Below, in pieces: positions 27,688 through 36,865 of a DNA stretch of 64,000 nt. The position numbers and the translations under genes are program-made. The DNA is from CAYTBN01 sp964436045 (GTDB lineage: Bacteria; Myxococcota_A; UBA796; UBA9615; CAYRNR01). Position 1 is the stretch's first letter. The number at the start of each line of letters is the position of its first letter. Below the pieces are notes generated by a model. That model saw only the letters and a list, made by a program, of their open reading frames with translations. It was not told the DNA's origin and did no database searches. The DNA lies in assembly GCA_964436045.1 (NCBI GenBank), contig CAYTBN010000003.1:124001-188000 (forward strand). Reading direction: 5' to 3'.

Positions 27688-30122
27688 TCGACCTGCGCCA
27701 GCGACTGGGCCGCGAGGTGCTGATCCTCGACGGTTCGATGGGGGCCTTCCTGCAGTCCCAGGGGCTGCCGTCGGGCATGGCTCCCGACCTGTGGAACATC
27801 GACCGGCCGGACGTGGTTCGCTCGGCCCACCGCCAGTACGTGGAGGCAGGCGCCCAGATCCTGCTGACCAACACCTTCGGCGCCACGGCGCCACGGCTGG
27901 CTGGCCACGGCGCCCAGGACCGGGTCGCCGAGGTCTGCCGGGCGGCGGTGGCCAACGCCCGCGCGGCGGCTGGTGACGGCCCCGAGGCCCCGGCCGTGGC
28001 CGGTGACGTGGGCCCCCTGGGGCTCACCGTGGCTCCGGCCGGCGAGCTGCCGTTCGCCGAGGCGGTCGCGCACTTCCGGGAGCAGATCGCCGCCATGGTG
28101 GAGGTGGGCGTCGACCTGCTGGTGATCGAGACGGTGATCGACATCGTCGAGATGCGGGCGGCAGTGATCGCGGCCAACGAGGTGCGCGGACGCGCCGCAA
28201 ACCGGCTGCCCCTCATCGCCTCCATGAGCTTCGGCGAAGACGGCGTCACCGACACCGGCGTCACCCCGGCGGCGACGGCGGTGATCCTCGAGGGGCTGGG
28301 GGTGGACGCCATCGGCGTCAATTGCTCCACCGGCCCCGAACCGATGGTGGACGTGGTCCGCCAGCTGTCGGCGGCCACCGCCCTGCCGGTGGCGGTCCAG
28401 CCCAACGCCGGCCTGCCCGAGCAGTGCGCCGGCCAGCTGCGCTTCCCCATGGACGCGGCGGCGATGGAGCCCTGGTACCCGCGCTTCGTGGACGCGGGCG
28501 CGGCCCTGGTTGGCGGCTGCTGCGGCACCAACCCCGAGACCATCCGGAGGGCCGCGGCCGCGGTCGGCGGCCGTCCCGTGTCCCCGCCGGCGGTGGCCCG
28601 GGACGGGGCCCTGCGAATCGCCAGCCGCTCGACCGTGCTGTCCATCGGCCAGGGGGCGCCGCTGGCCATCATCGGCGAGCGTATTAACCCGACCGGCAAG
28701 CCCAAGTTCCAGGACGCCCTGCGCGAGGGGCGGATGGACCGGGTGCTGGGCGCGGCCCGCCGCCAGGCCGCGGCCGGCGCCGCGGCGCTGGACGTGAACG
28801 TGGGCGTGCCCGGCATCGACGAGCCTGCCGCCATGGCCCAGGCGGTGGCGGCGGTCCAGAACGCGGTCGACCTGCCCCTGGTGATCGACAGCGCCGATCC
28901 CGCCGCCCTGGCCCGCGGACTGGAGGCCTACGCCGGCCGGGCGCTGGTCAACTCGGTCAACGCCAGGGAGCGCACCGACGAGCTGCTGGCCCTGATCCGG
29001 CGTCAGGGCGCGGCCGTGCTGCTGCTGCCCACCGGCGACAGCATCCCCGAGGATCTGGACGGGCGGATGACCTTCGCCCGCGACCTGGTCGACCGGGCGT
29101 TGGCCGCCGGCCTGCGCCGCGAGGACCTGGTGCTGGACGTGCTGGCCCTGACGGTCAGCGCCATGCAGGAGGGGGCCCGCTCGGGTCTGGACGCGATCCG
29201 CGCCTACCGGGACGAACTGGACGTGCCCGCCATCTGCGGGCTGAGCAACATCAGCTTCGGCCTGCCCCGCCGCAAGCTGGTCAACCGCACCTTCCTGACC
29301 ATGGCCGCAGGCGCCGGCCTGGACGCGGCCATCGCCGATCCCCTGGACTCCGACCTGATGGCGGCGGTGGCGGCTGGTGGCCTGTTCAGCGGCCGCGATC
29401 CCGGCTGCCGGCACTACCTGGATTTCCACCGGTCCGCGGACGAGGATGCGGCCCCTGTCGCGGCGTCCGCCGCGGCGAAGGCCCCGGTCACTGAGCGCCT
29501 CTTCCAGGCCGTCACCGACGGCGACCGGGAGGGTGCCGAGGCGCTGACCCGCGAGGCGGTCGCCGCTGGCGCCGATGCCCTGCCCCTGCTGCTGGACACC
29601 CTGACTCCCGCGATCCAGCGGCTGGGGGTGTTGTTCGGCGAGCGAAAGCGCTTCATCCCCCACCTGGTAGCCGGGGCCGAGGCGATGCAACGCGCGGTGC
29701 GGGTGATCGAACCCCAGCTGGAGGCGGCCGGCCGCGGCCAGCGGGGCACCGTCGTCTTCGGCACCGTGGCCGGCGACGTCCACGACATCGGCAAGAACAT
29801 CTGCGTGCTGATGCTGCGCTCCTTCGGCTTCCAGGTGATCGACCTGGGCCGCTCGGTCCCCGCCGAGCGTTTTGTCGAGGCCGCCCGCGAGCACGACGCG
29901 GACCTGGTGGCGATGTCCGCCCTGATGACCACGACCATGGCCCGCATGGCCGAGGTCATCGAGGCCCTGGCCGCCGACGGCAGCCAGGCCAAGACCGTGG
30001 TCGGCGGCGCCGTCGTCACCCGCCGCGCCGCCCGCGAGATGGGCGCCGATGCCTATGGCCGGGATGCGGGTTCGATCGTCGGGGTGGTGGAGGGATTGCT
30101 CGCCCCGGCCGCCACCCGCTGA
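27684..30122 (+). CDS. metH: Cobalamin-dependent methionine synthase (no activation domain)
   Basis: An 812-residue enzyme transferring methyl from methyl-tetrahydrofolate to homocysteine through cobalamin. The domains are: homocysteine-binding (1-300, with zinc cysteines in VGGCCGTNP and the upstream GVNCS), pterin-binding (about 320-590, GERINPTGKPKFQ), the cobalamin cap, and the cobalamin domain with DVHDIGKNI, where His is the lower ligand. It ends after the B12 domain; the activation domain is the separate preceding gene. Its last 70 bp overlap the 3' end of resB on the other strand. Confidence 0.95.
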   Translation: MIDLRQRLGREVLILDGSMGAFLQSQGLPSGMAPDLWNIDRPDVVRSAHRQYVEAGAQILLTNTFGATAPRLAGHGAQDRVAEVCRAAVANARAAAGDGPEAPAVAGDVGPLGLTVAPAGELPFAEAVAHFREQIAAMVEVGVDLLVIETVIDIVEMRAAVIAANEVRGRAANRLPLIASMSFGEDGVTDTGVTPAATAVILEGLGVDAIGVNCSTGPEPMVDVVRQLSAATALPVAVQPNAGLPEQCAGQLRFPMDAAAMEPWYPRFVDAGAALVGGCCGTNPETIRRAAAAVGGRPVSPPAVARDGALRIASRSTVLSIGQGAPLAIIGERINPTGKPKFQDALREGRMDRVLGAARRQAAAGAAALDVNVGVPGIDEPAAMAQAVAAVQNAVDLPLVIDSADPAALARGLEAYAGRALVNSVNARERTDELLALIRRQGAAVLLLPTGDSIPEDLDGRMTFARDLVDRALAAGLRREDLVLDVLALTVSAMQEGARSGLDAIRAYRDELDVPAICGLSNISFGLPRRKLVNRTFLTMAAGAGLDAAIADPLDSDLMAAVAAGGLFSGRDPGCRHYLDFHRSADEDAAPVAASAAAKAPVTERLFQAVTDGDREGAEALTREAVAAGADALPLLLDTLTPAIQRLGVLFGERKRFIPHLVAGAEAMQRAVRVIEPQLEAAGRGQRGTVVFGTVAGDVHDIGKNICVLMLRSFGFQVIDLGRSVPAERFVEAAREHDADLVAMSALMTTTMARMAEVIEALAADGSQAKTVVGGAVVTRRAAREMGADAYGRDAGSIVGVVEGLLAPAATR

Positions 30123-32404
30123 GCAGCACGCCTGCGCCGGTCGAACAGGGGCTGGACGTAGAAGCACCAGCAGATCCCCGCCAGGAGTGCCCAGAGGCCG
30201 GCCTTGACCAGGGGCCAGGCGGGGTCGCGCACCACCGAAAGGCCGCTGTAGCCAGGGCGGCGGGGGTCGGCGTCGGACTGGAAGAAGGCGTAGCCGGCGT
30301 AGCTGGCCGGGGTGTTGACCTCCAGCGCGCCGCTGGCAACCTCGGAGCCCTCTTCGAGGAAGGTCAGGTGGCTGCGCCAGTCCCGGGGAGGGCGCTCGGT
30401 GTTGTTGGCCAGCAGCACCCCGAAGCCGGTGGTGCCGGGGGTACCGTCGTCACCCGCGTCGCGGCCGATCCAGCTGGCGCCTTGCTCGGTGTTGGACAGC
30501 AGCCAGCGCTGCTCGCTGCTGGCGGGGCCGTCGATGCGGAGCTTCAGGGCAGTGCGGGCCGGGCCCTCCAGCCCCTCGGCGGCGGCCTGTTTGGCCCCCA
30601 CCAGCTCGGTGCGCTCGGCGGCGCGGCCTTCGATCCGGGCGACAAATACGGGGGAGGAGATGTGTGGGATCGACAACAGCGCATCGCCGGGCGCCAGCGG
30701 CCTGGGGACCACGTCGGGAACGGTCGCCGGAGACGCCTCGCCATCGAGGCCCTCGGGGCGGGCCACTAGCGGCGGCCGGGAGAATCCGGCGGCCAGCGCG
30801 GTCCCATCCTCTGCGACCAGAATCCGCATCCAGATCGGCGTCGGCGCGCACCAGTAGTCGTAGTCGAAGGAGGCCTGGACCCCCTCCCACGGCAGCTCGG
30901 TGAAGTCCTTGAGCCGGGGGTCGGAGAACATCAAGAAGCGCCCACCCTCGCCGGCCTCGTCGGTCAGCTGGACCCGGAGCGCAGGGTTGCGGGGGAAACC
31001 CGCCGGAGCCTCGGGCATCTCGCCCACGCGGAAGTCCGACACCACCTCCTCGGCCCTGCCCGTGAACCGGCCCAGGGTGAACTCGCCCCCCTCGACGATG
31101 CGTGCCTGCAGCGGCTCGCCGCCGTCCTCGGCCATCGTCAGCGTTCCGATCCCGGGTTCGCAGTCCAGCCCGAGGCTGTCCAGCGGCTCGCCGTCCCAGT
31201 CCTCGATCCGGACCTTGTAACCGTTGGCAGGATGGATGAAGAGCGGGTCGTCCGTGGACAGCCAGACCGGGTCGACCAGCCCGAAGGCCGCCGCCGCGCC
31301 CGCGGTGTCCAGCGCCACCGCGGCCACGCCGCCGCTCTCCGCCGGTCCGTGGCTGCGGCGCAGGGAGACCGCCTCTTCGATGGCCTCCAGGGTCAGCTCG
31401 TAGTCGTCGCCGGACTCGGGATCGGTGAACGAGAAGGTCGCCCCCTCCTCGAGCTTGACCGTGTGGCGCAGGGGCCGGGTGGCCCCGTGGCCCATGTCGT
31501 CGGGCCCGGGATCGGAGTAGGCCAGCGCCTCGATCACCAGGTCTTCGTGGTAGAGGGTCTCGAAGTCGTCGAGCCGGACGGTGAATCCCAGGGGCTGCTG
31601 GCCTCCCTCGACGAGCATGGTCGAGGCGTCCCCCCCCACCTCCAGCGGCAGCATCCCGCGGCTGCCGCTGAACGCCCCCGCCGTGGCGCCGAGGACCACC
31701 AGCACCAGCCCCAGGTGGGAGGCGTGGAAGCCCACGTTGCGCACCGCCGGTTTCCGTCGCACCACCGCGCCCGCCAGCAGGTTCGCGGCCAGCAGGTAGA
31801 ACAACCCGGCGAACCACCACGCTCGGTACAGATCGATCAGCCCCAGTGCCGCGGCGAACCGGTAGAGCACGGTGAAGGGAGCCGGGTGGGCGGCCGCCAG
31901 TTCCCGGGCGGCGGCCTCGCTGGCGGCCGCGGCCCGGCCCTTGACCAGGGCCGCACGTTTTTCGTCGGCCGCGTCCTCGCCGAACACCGTCGCCACCCGC
32001 TGCAGGTGTTCGGACTGGTCCGGCGCCAGCTCGTCGTCGCCGGGGAACGGGTGGGAGATCTTGTACGCCAGGTGGGCCCAGGCGAACTGGGCGGTCTGCC
32101 GGAACTCCGCTTCGTTGGCGCCGGCCAGCTGGGAGCGCTGGACGGTCAGGGTCCCCAGGATGCACGAGATCGACAGGGCGGCCAGCAGGACCACCGCCGT
32201 GCGCACGGAACGCAGCACATCCAGTCGGAAACCCACCATCCCCGCCCCGGCCAAGCCGAAGACCAGCACCCCGGCGAGCGGATACTCGCCAGCGAAGGTC
32301 TGGGCGGCGTGGAACAGCACCAGGCAGACGCCGATCGCCTGCAGGATGCGGGGCACCGCGGCCCTCGGCGGCGACGGGCTCGGAGTCTCGGAGGTTTCGC
32401 TCAC
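30053..32404 (-). CDS. resB: ResB-like cytochrome c biogenesis protein
   Basis: A 783-residue membrane protein with about five membrane segments (roughly 20-40, 46-60, 65-90, 185-212 and near 745) around a large periplasmic domain. The C-terminal NTPASYAGYAFFQSDAD followed by YSGLSVVRDPAWPLVKAGLW is characteristic of ResB/Ccs1, which with CcsA delivers and holds heme for c-type cytochromes. The length exceeds the usual 450-550 because of a ~300-residue periplasmic insertion. It directly follows a tetraheme cytochrome gene. No ccsA is seen in the window. Confidence 0.88.
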   Translation of the reverse strand: MSETSETPSPSPPRAAVPRILQAIGVCLVLFHAAQTFAGEYPLAGVLVFGLAGAGMVGFRLDVLRSVRTAVVLLAALSISCILGTLTVQRSQLAGANEAEFRQTAQFAWAHLAYKISHPFPGDDELAPDQSEHLQRVATVFGEDAADEKRAALVKGRAAAASEAAARELAAAHPAPFTVLYRFAAALGLIDLYRAWWFAGLFYLLAANLLAGAVVRRKPAVRNVGFHASHLGLVLVVLGATAGAFSGSRGMLPLEVGGDASTMLVEGGQQPLGFTVRLDDFETLYHEDLVIEALAYSDPGPDDMGHGATRPLRHTVKLEEGATFSFTDPESGDDYELTLEAIEEAVSLRRSHGPAESGGVAAVALDTAGAAAAFGLVDPVWLSTDDPLFIHPANGYKVRIEDWDGEPLDSLGLDCEPGIGTLTMAEDGGEPLQARIVEGGEFTLGRFTGRAEEVVSDFRVGEMPEAPAGFPRNPALRVQLTDEAGEGGRFLMFSDPRLKDFTELPWEGVQASFDYDYWCAPTPIWMRILVAEDGTALAAGFSRPPLVARPEGLDGEASPATVPDVVPRPLAPGDALLSIPHISSPVFVARIEGRAAERTELVGAKQAAAEGLEGPARTALKLRIDGPASSEQRWLLSNTEQGASWIGRDAGDDGTPGTTGFGVLLANNTERPPRDWRSHLTFLEEGSEVASGALEVNTPASYAGYAFFQSDADPRRPGYSGLSVVRDPAWPLVKAGLWALLAGICWCFYVQPLFDRRRRAAQRVAAGASNPSTTPTIEPASRP

Positions 32405-32782
32405 TCAGCCTTCGCCAGCGACGGACGTCGACCCTTCGTGGCATCCGCCGCACTCCATGGGCGGCGTCTTGCCCTTCGGGGGCTCCGAGTGACAGCCCTG
32501 GCAGCTGTCGTGATACGCGGTCTGCAGGTCACTGACCTGCCCCTCGCCCGCCAGGGTGTGGCACTGGTTGCACGGCGGCGTACCCTCCTCGGCCATGTTG
32601 TGGTGGCAGCGCAGGCAGGGCATGGACCGTTCGAGGGCGTGGGCCTTGTGGTTCAGCGTCACCACGCCTTCGTCGGCACCCTTGGTCTTGAGCAACATCT
32701 TGTCCGCCATCTCGGCGGCCGCGCACAGCAGGCCGAGGGCGACGATCAACAGCGGGAGCGCGAGTCGGTGATCGCGGCGCAT
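32405..32782 (-). CDS. Tetraheme c-type cytochrome, c3/c7-like
   Basis: A 125-residue periplasmic cytochrome. It has an N-terminal signal/anchor (LALPLLIVALGLLCAAAE) and four CxxCH heme sites: CLRCH, CNQCH, CQGCH and CGGCH. Additional histidines (LNHKAHA and CHHN) could serve as distal ligands, the class III pattern. The start ATG overlaps the adenosine deaminase stop (TGATG) and has AGGAG 5 nt upstream. It is cotranscribed with resB, which may help mature it. Confidence 0.9.
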   Translation of the reverse strand: MRRDHRLALPLLIVALGLLCAAAEMADKMLLKTKGADEGVVTLNHKAHALERSMPCLRCHHNMAEEGTPPCNQCHTLAGEGQVSDLQTAYHDSCQGCHSEPPKGKTPPMECGGCHEGSTSVAGEG

Positions 32783-33945
32783 CACTTCTCCTGACGTCCA
32801 CGGGGCAAGACAACTTCACCGGTCTCGCCCGGATCCCCCATCCACTCCTTGGGGGCGTCGCTGATCTCGATGCCCATCGCGTCGGCCACGGCCGCGTCGA
32901 AGGCGGTCGTCACCCGGCGTAGCAGCATCTTCTTGTCGCGGAATGGCAGGAACGCGCTCTTGAATCCGTTGATCATCACCCAGCGCAGCTCCTGGAGAGT
33001 GAGATTCCATTGCCGGGCGGCGATCAGATACTCCCGGGTGACGGTGGTGTCGGTCACCAGTCGGTTGTCGGTGTTCAGCGTCACCCGCAGTCCCAGGTCC
33101 AGGTAGAACTTGAAGGGATGGCGGTCCAGGCTGCGGGCGCTGCCGGTCTGGACGTTGGACGAGACGCACATCTCCAGCGGGATACGGTGGTCGTTGACGT
33201 AGTTGAGAAGGTCGCCGTCTTCGCGCAGCCGCACCCCGTGGCCGATCCGGTGGGCCCCGCAATAGTGGACCGCTTGCGCCACCGACTCTGGACCATAGGC
33301 CTCGCCTGCGTGCAGGGTGCAATTGATGTTGTTGTTGAGGATCAGATAGAAGGCCTGCCGGTGGTGCTTGGCCGGATAGTCCTCCTCCGCGCCCGCCAGG
33401 TCGAAGCCGACCACCCCGCGATTCTTGAACGCCACCGCCAGCTCGGCCAGCTGCAGGCTGCTCTCCGGTGAGATGTTGCGCATGCCGCAGAGGATCACGC
33501 CGGTGAGGATGTCGTACTTGCGCTCGGCCTGGGTCAGCCCGTCGAGCACGGCCTGAACCACCTGGTCTCGCCGCAGCCCCTGCTCCGTGTGCAGGATCGG
33601 GGAGTAGCGCACCTCCATGTAGGCTACGTTCTCGCGGGCCGCGTCCTCGGCCAGCTCGAAGGCTACCCTCCGCAGGGCGTCATAGGTCTGCAGCACGGCG
33701 ATGGTGTGCTCGAAGGGGCGTAGGTACTCGACCAGATCGGTGCGGATCTCGCCCAGGCGCAGGGCGCGCTTGAGATCCTCGGGCTGGTCGGCGGGCAGCT
33801 CCAGGCCCGCGCCAGCGGCCAGCTCGATCATCGTCTCGATGCGCAGCGAACCATCCAGGTGCACGTGCAGGTCGGCCTTGGGAATGGCCTCCAGCAGGTC
33901 GTGGTCGACGGTCAGCTTGGGCATCACTTTGCTCCGGTCGACCAT
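32782..33945 (-). CDS. add: Adenosine deaminase
   Basis: A 387-residue zinc hydrolase converting adenosine to inosine (or a related 6-amino purine). The metal and catalytic motifs are in order: KADLHVHLDGSLR (24-36), HAGEAYGPES, the catalytic HRIGHGVRL, SSNVQTG, and NTDNRLVT with the zinc Asp. Its stop overlaps the cytochrome start. Two ATGs (33945 and 33924) each have a GGAG site; I take the first. Substrate range (adenosine, adenine or futalosine-type) cannot be read from the sequence. Confidence 0.92.
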   Translation of the reverse strand: MVDRSKVMPKLTVDHDLLEAIPKADLHVHLDGSLRIETMIELAAGAGLELPADQPEDLKRALRLGEIRTDLVEYLRPFEHTIAVLQTYDALRRVAFELAEDAARENVAYMEVRYSPILHTEQGLRRDQVVQAVLDGLTQAERKYDILTGVILCGMRNISPESSLQLAELAVAFKNRGVVGFDLAGAEEDYPAKHHRQAFYLILNNNINCTLHAGEAYGPESVAQAVHYCGAHRIGHGVRLREDGDLLNYVNDHRIPLEMCVSSNVQTGSARSLDRHPFKFYLDLGLRVTLNTDNRLVTDTTVTREYLIAARQWNLTLQELRWVMINGFKSAFLPFRDKKMLLRRVTTAFDAAVADAMGIEISDAPKEWMGDPGETGEVVLPRGRQEK

Positions 33946-33981
33946 CCTAGCTCCGCTGTCCCGTTCTTCGAAACATTTTGA

Positions 33982-35217
33982 CTAGCTCCCACCGACCGCC
34001 ATCGCCCGCTGCCAGTGGCGGGCCACCTGTGCCGGGGTCGCGAACCAGACGTCGTTCAGATCGGCCAGCTCGCCCAGCAGCGCACCCAGCAGGTCGCGCT
34101 GGACCCGGCGTCCACCCACGTCGGGCTCCAGACGGACCGCCAGGGTGGCGACCCCCCGGCGATCGCGGATCGCCAGTGCCTTGCGCCGCAACAGATCCAG
34201 GAAGTCCAGCCCCTCGTAGCCCTGGGAGAGCAGGGAGTCATCCGGGGGCAGGGTCAGCGGTATCTCCATCATCGGCGGGATGGCGAAAGGTGTGGTCAAC
34301 GCACAGCCGCGCACCGCATCGGTGGCGGGGTCACGGGCGGTGTCCGGGATGCTGCTGTCGTAGGCGAACCGTTCGGCCAGGGCCTCCAGCAGCGGCCGCG
34401 TGACCCGCGACGAGCGGTGCCGGTAGCCCACGATCCGGTGGCGATCGATCAACGGCTGGATCCGGTCCAGCGCCCGGCGGATGCGGCCGGGGCGAGCGTG
34501 AGCCAGATTGGCCCCGAGGGACAGCCCCAGCAAGCCCACTTCGCCGCCGCCAGCGCTCACCTCACCGACCAGCTCGTGATCCCAGATCTCACGCTTCGTG
34601 CCGATGAAGAAGGCCGGCGGCACACCCCGGGAGACCGCATCCTCCAGGGCCGTGCCGACCAGTCGCATCCCGTCGGGGCTGGCCACCTCGAGGGTCAGGC
34701 AGAGCGCGTATCGCTTGCCGCCGGGCCAGGGCGGGTCCAGCAGGCCGCCGGCCGGCCCGCGGCGCTCCTCGACCAGGCCCTCGAACAGGTCGCGGCGGTA
34801 ACGGTCGACCCGGGCCTCGTCGGGCCAGCGAAGTCCACAGTCGTCCGCCCGCTCCTCCGGGCCTGGTCCACGCTCGAAGAAGCGGCGCAAGGAGGCGCCG
34901 GCTCGCAGCAGATCCCGCCGGGCACGGCCGAGGCGCGGCTGGTCCGGCGGCAGGTAATGTCGCTCCAGCAGCAGCCGCAAGACCAGGTGGGGGTTGCCGG
35001 GCAGCAGCAGGGTCCTGTCCGGGGCCTCGGTTACCGCGGCCATCGGGTCGTTGCGGAAGAACGCCAGGCAGTCGCCCAGATCCTGGGGCGAGCGGGTCAG
35101 GCCCGAAAAACGTACGGGCTGCCCGGCGATCTCGTCCAGCGCCGCGAAGAACGCCGGCTCGTCCTGGTCCCAGGCGGCCAGGTAGCGCAGGTACGGGTGG
35201 GGAATGTCGGCGCTCAT
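33982..35217 (-). CDS. Degenerate polysaccharide-deacetylase-like protein
   Basis: A 411-residue protein whose C-terminal two thirds follow the NodB/polysaccharide deacetylase layout: RYALCLTLEVASPDG, GGEVGLLGLSLGANLA, IVGYRHRSSRV, FAYDSSIPDT and MMEIPLTLPPDDSLL. The metal and catalytic positions are lost: the usual THDVD-like motif is TLEVA, and the usual HEVGLHG is GEVGLLG. It is therefore probably a non-catalytic relative. It is coupled to nth by an ATGA overlap. The N-terminal 180 residues are helical and unrecognised. Confidence 0.65.
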   Translation of the reverse strand: MSADIPHPYLRYLAAWDQDEPAFFAALDEIAGQPVRFSGLTRSPQDLGDCLAFFRNDPMAAVTEAPDRTLLLPGNPHLVLRLLLERHYLPPDQPRLGRARRDLLRAGASLRRFFERGPGPEERADDCGLRWPDEARVDRYRRDLFEGLVEERRGPAGGLLDPPWPGGKRYALCLTLEVASPDGMRLVGTALEDAVSRGVPPAFFIGTKREIWDHELVGEVSAGGGEVGLLGLSLGANLAHARPGRIRRALDRIQPLIDRHRIVGYRHRSSRVTRPLLEALAERFAYDSSIPDTARDPATDAVRGCALTTPFAIPPMMEIPLTLPPDDSLLSQGYEGLDFLDLLRRKALAIRDRRGVATLAVRLEPDVGGRRVQRDLLGALLGELADLNDVWFATPAQVARHWQRAMAVGGS

Positions 35218-35885
35218 GGGGCGGACGGACACAGCTCCGCGACCACACAGCGGCCGCACTCTGGTTTGCGAGCGTGGCAGCAGCGTCGGCCGTGCCAGAT
35301 CAGTAGATGGTGCCCCCGCGACCAGCGATCCCGGTCGATGCGGGCGGTCAAATCTGCCTCCACCTTCGTCGGATCCTTCTCGGCGCTCAGCATCATTCGC
35401 CGGGCCAGCCGGCCCACGTGGGTGTCGACGGCGAAGGCCGGCTCGCCGAAGGCGTTGGACAGGATCACGTTGGCCGATTTGCGGCCGATTCCTGGCAGGG
35501 ACATCAACGCGGCCCGGTCCCGGGGCAACTGGCCGTCGAAGCGCTCGAGCAGGGCCTGGCTGCTGCCGATGATGCTGCGGGTCTTGGAGCGCCCCAGGCC
35601 GCAGGAGCGGATCTCGTCCTCGAGTTCGGCCGGGTCGGCGTCGGCGAAGGACTCCAGGTCTGGATAGCGGGCGAACAATCCGGGGGTGACGAGGTTGACC
35701 CGCGCGTCGGTGCACTGGGCCGACAGGATCACCGCCACCATCAGTTGCACCGGGTCGATGTGGTCCAGCTGGATCCCCGCTTGTGGGTACTCTCGCTCCA
35801 GCCCGTCGAGGATCGCCGCCGCCCGCCGCCGCTCGGCGGCCGGGGGCTGGCGGAGGGCTCTGGAGGCGCGTGGCATCGGCCGCAT
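35214..35885 (-). CDS. nth: Endonuclease III
   Basis: A 223-residue DNA glycosylase/AP lyase for oxidised pyrimidines. The helix-hairpin-helix LPGIGRKSANVIL carries the catalytic Lys, and Asp is in VDTHVGRLARR. The [4Fe-4S] ligands are spaced C-x6-C-x2-C-x5-C near the C-terminus (CHARKPECGRCVVAELC). The start at 35885 gives MRPMPRASRAL; an ATG nine bases later is possible. It diverges from lipA. Confidence 0.95.
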   Translation of the reverse strand: MRPMPRASRALRQPPAAERRRAAAILDGLEREYPQAGIQLDHIDPVQLMVAVILSAQCTDARVNLVTPGLFARYPDLESFADADPAELEDEIRSCGLGRSKTRSIIGSSQALLERFDGQLPRDRAALMSLPGIGRKSANVILSNAFGEPAFAVDTHVGRLARRMMLSAEKDPTKVEADLTARIDRDRWSRGHHLLIWHGRRCCHARKPECGRCVVAELCPSAP

Positions 35886-35955
35886 GATCCGCCTTTCACG
35901 CGCACGGGGCAAGGAGGGGCGGCGGTCCGGCGGCCGGGGGGCTAGGATGGCGGGC

Positions 35956-36834
35956 ATGAGTGGTGACGTGCGACGCAAGCCCCCTTGGCTGCGGGTCAAG
36001 GTACCCGGCGGGGGCGCCCACGGCCGGATCCTGGCCCGACGCAAGGCCCGGGGACTGGCCACGGTCTGCGAGGAGGCCCTGTGCCCCAACCGGGCCGAAT
36101 GCTGGGAGTGCGGCACCGCCACGTTCATGGTCATGGGCGCAACCTGTACCCGCGGATGCCGCTTCTGTGCCGTCAGCTCCGGCGCCGCCGGCCAGCCCCT
36201 GGATCCGGACGAACCGGCCAAGCTCGCGGACACCGTTGCCGAGCTGCAGCTGCGCTACGCGGTCATCACCGGCGTGACTCGCGACGATCTCCCCGACGGG
36301 GGCGCGGCACACATCGCGGCCTGCGTCGGCGCCCTGCGCGCGCGGGTGGACGGGCTGCGCGTGGAGGTACTGATCCCGGACATGGGGGGCGATGGGGAGT
36401 CGCTCGCCACCGTGGCAGCCGCCGGTCCCGTGGTCCTGGGCCACAACATCGAGGTGGTCGAGCGGCTGACGCCCGCGATCCGCCACCCGCGGGCAGACTA
36501 CCGCCGCTCACTGGACGTGTTGCGCACCTTCCGCGCATTGGCCGGCGAGCACCAGCTGGTCAAGAGCTCCCTGCTCGTCGGCCTGGGCGAGACCGACGAG
36601 GAGGTGGAGGAGACCCTCGCCGACCTGGTCGAAGCAGGCTGCCAGATGGTCGCCATCGGCCAGTACCTCCGACCCAGCCGCCGCCACCACCCGGTGGTCG
36701 AGTACAGGGAGCCGGCCTGGTTCGACGACCTGGGGCGCCGGGCCCGACGGATGGGGTTCGGCCATGTGGCGGCCGGGCCGCTGGTGCGCTCGAGCTACCG
36801 GGCATCCGAACTGTACGAGGCCTTGCCGAGCTAG
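35956..36834 (+). CDS. lipA: Lipoyl synthase
   Basis: A 292-residue radical-SAM enzyme that inserts two sulfurs into octanoyl groups. The auxiliary cluster motif C-x4-C-x5-C (VCEEALCPNRAECW), the radical-SAM CxxxCxxC (TCTRGCRFCAV) and the C-terminal RSSY (third auxiliary ligand region) are all present. ATG 35956 has AGGA 8 nt upstream; ATG 35947 is an alternative. lipB is not in the window. Confidence 0.96.
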   Translation: MSGDVRRKPPWLRVKVPGGGAHGRILARRKARGLATVCEEALCPNRAECWECGTATFMVMGATCTRGCRFCAVSSGAAGQPLDPDEPAKLADTVAELQLRYAVITGVTRDDLPDGGAAHIAACVGALRARVDGLRVEVLIPDMGGDGESLATVAAAGPVVLGHNIEVVERLTPAIRHPRADYRRSLDVLRTFRALAGEHQLVKSSLLVGLGETDEEVEETLADLVEAGCQMVAIGQYLRPSRRHHPVVEYREPAWFDDLGRRARRMGFGHVAAGPLVRSSYRASELYEALPS

Positions 36835-36865
36835 TCTCCATCCCGAAATGCGGGATGGGAACGAG

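Noticed and set aside
27618..30167. Long minus-strand open frame of about 849 codons
   Set aside because: Antisense of metH, which has all expected methionine synthase motifs on the plus strand.
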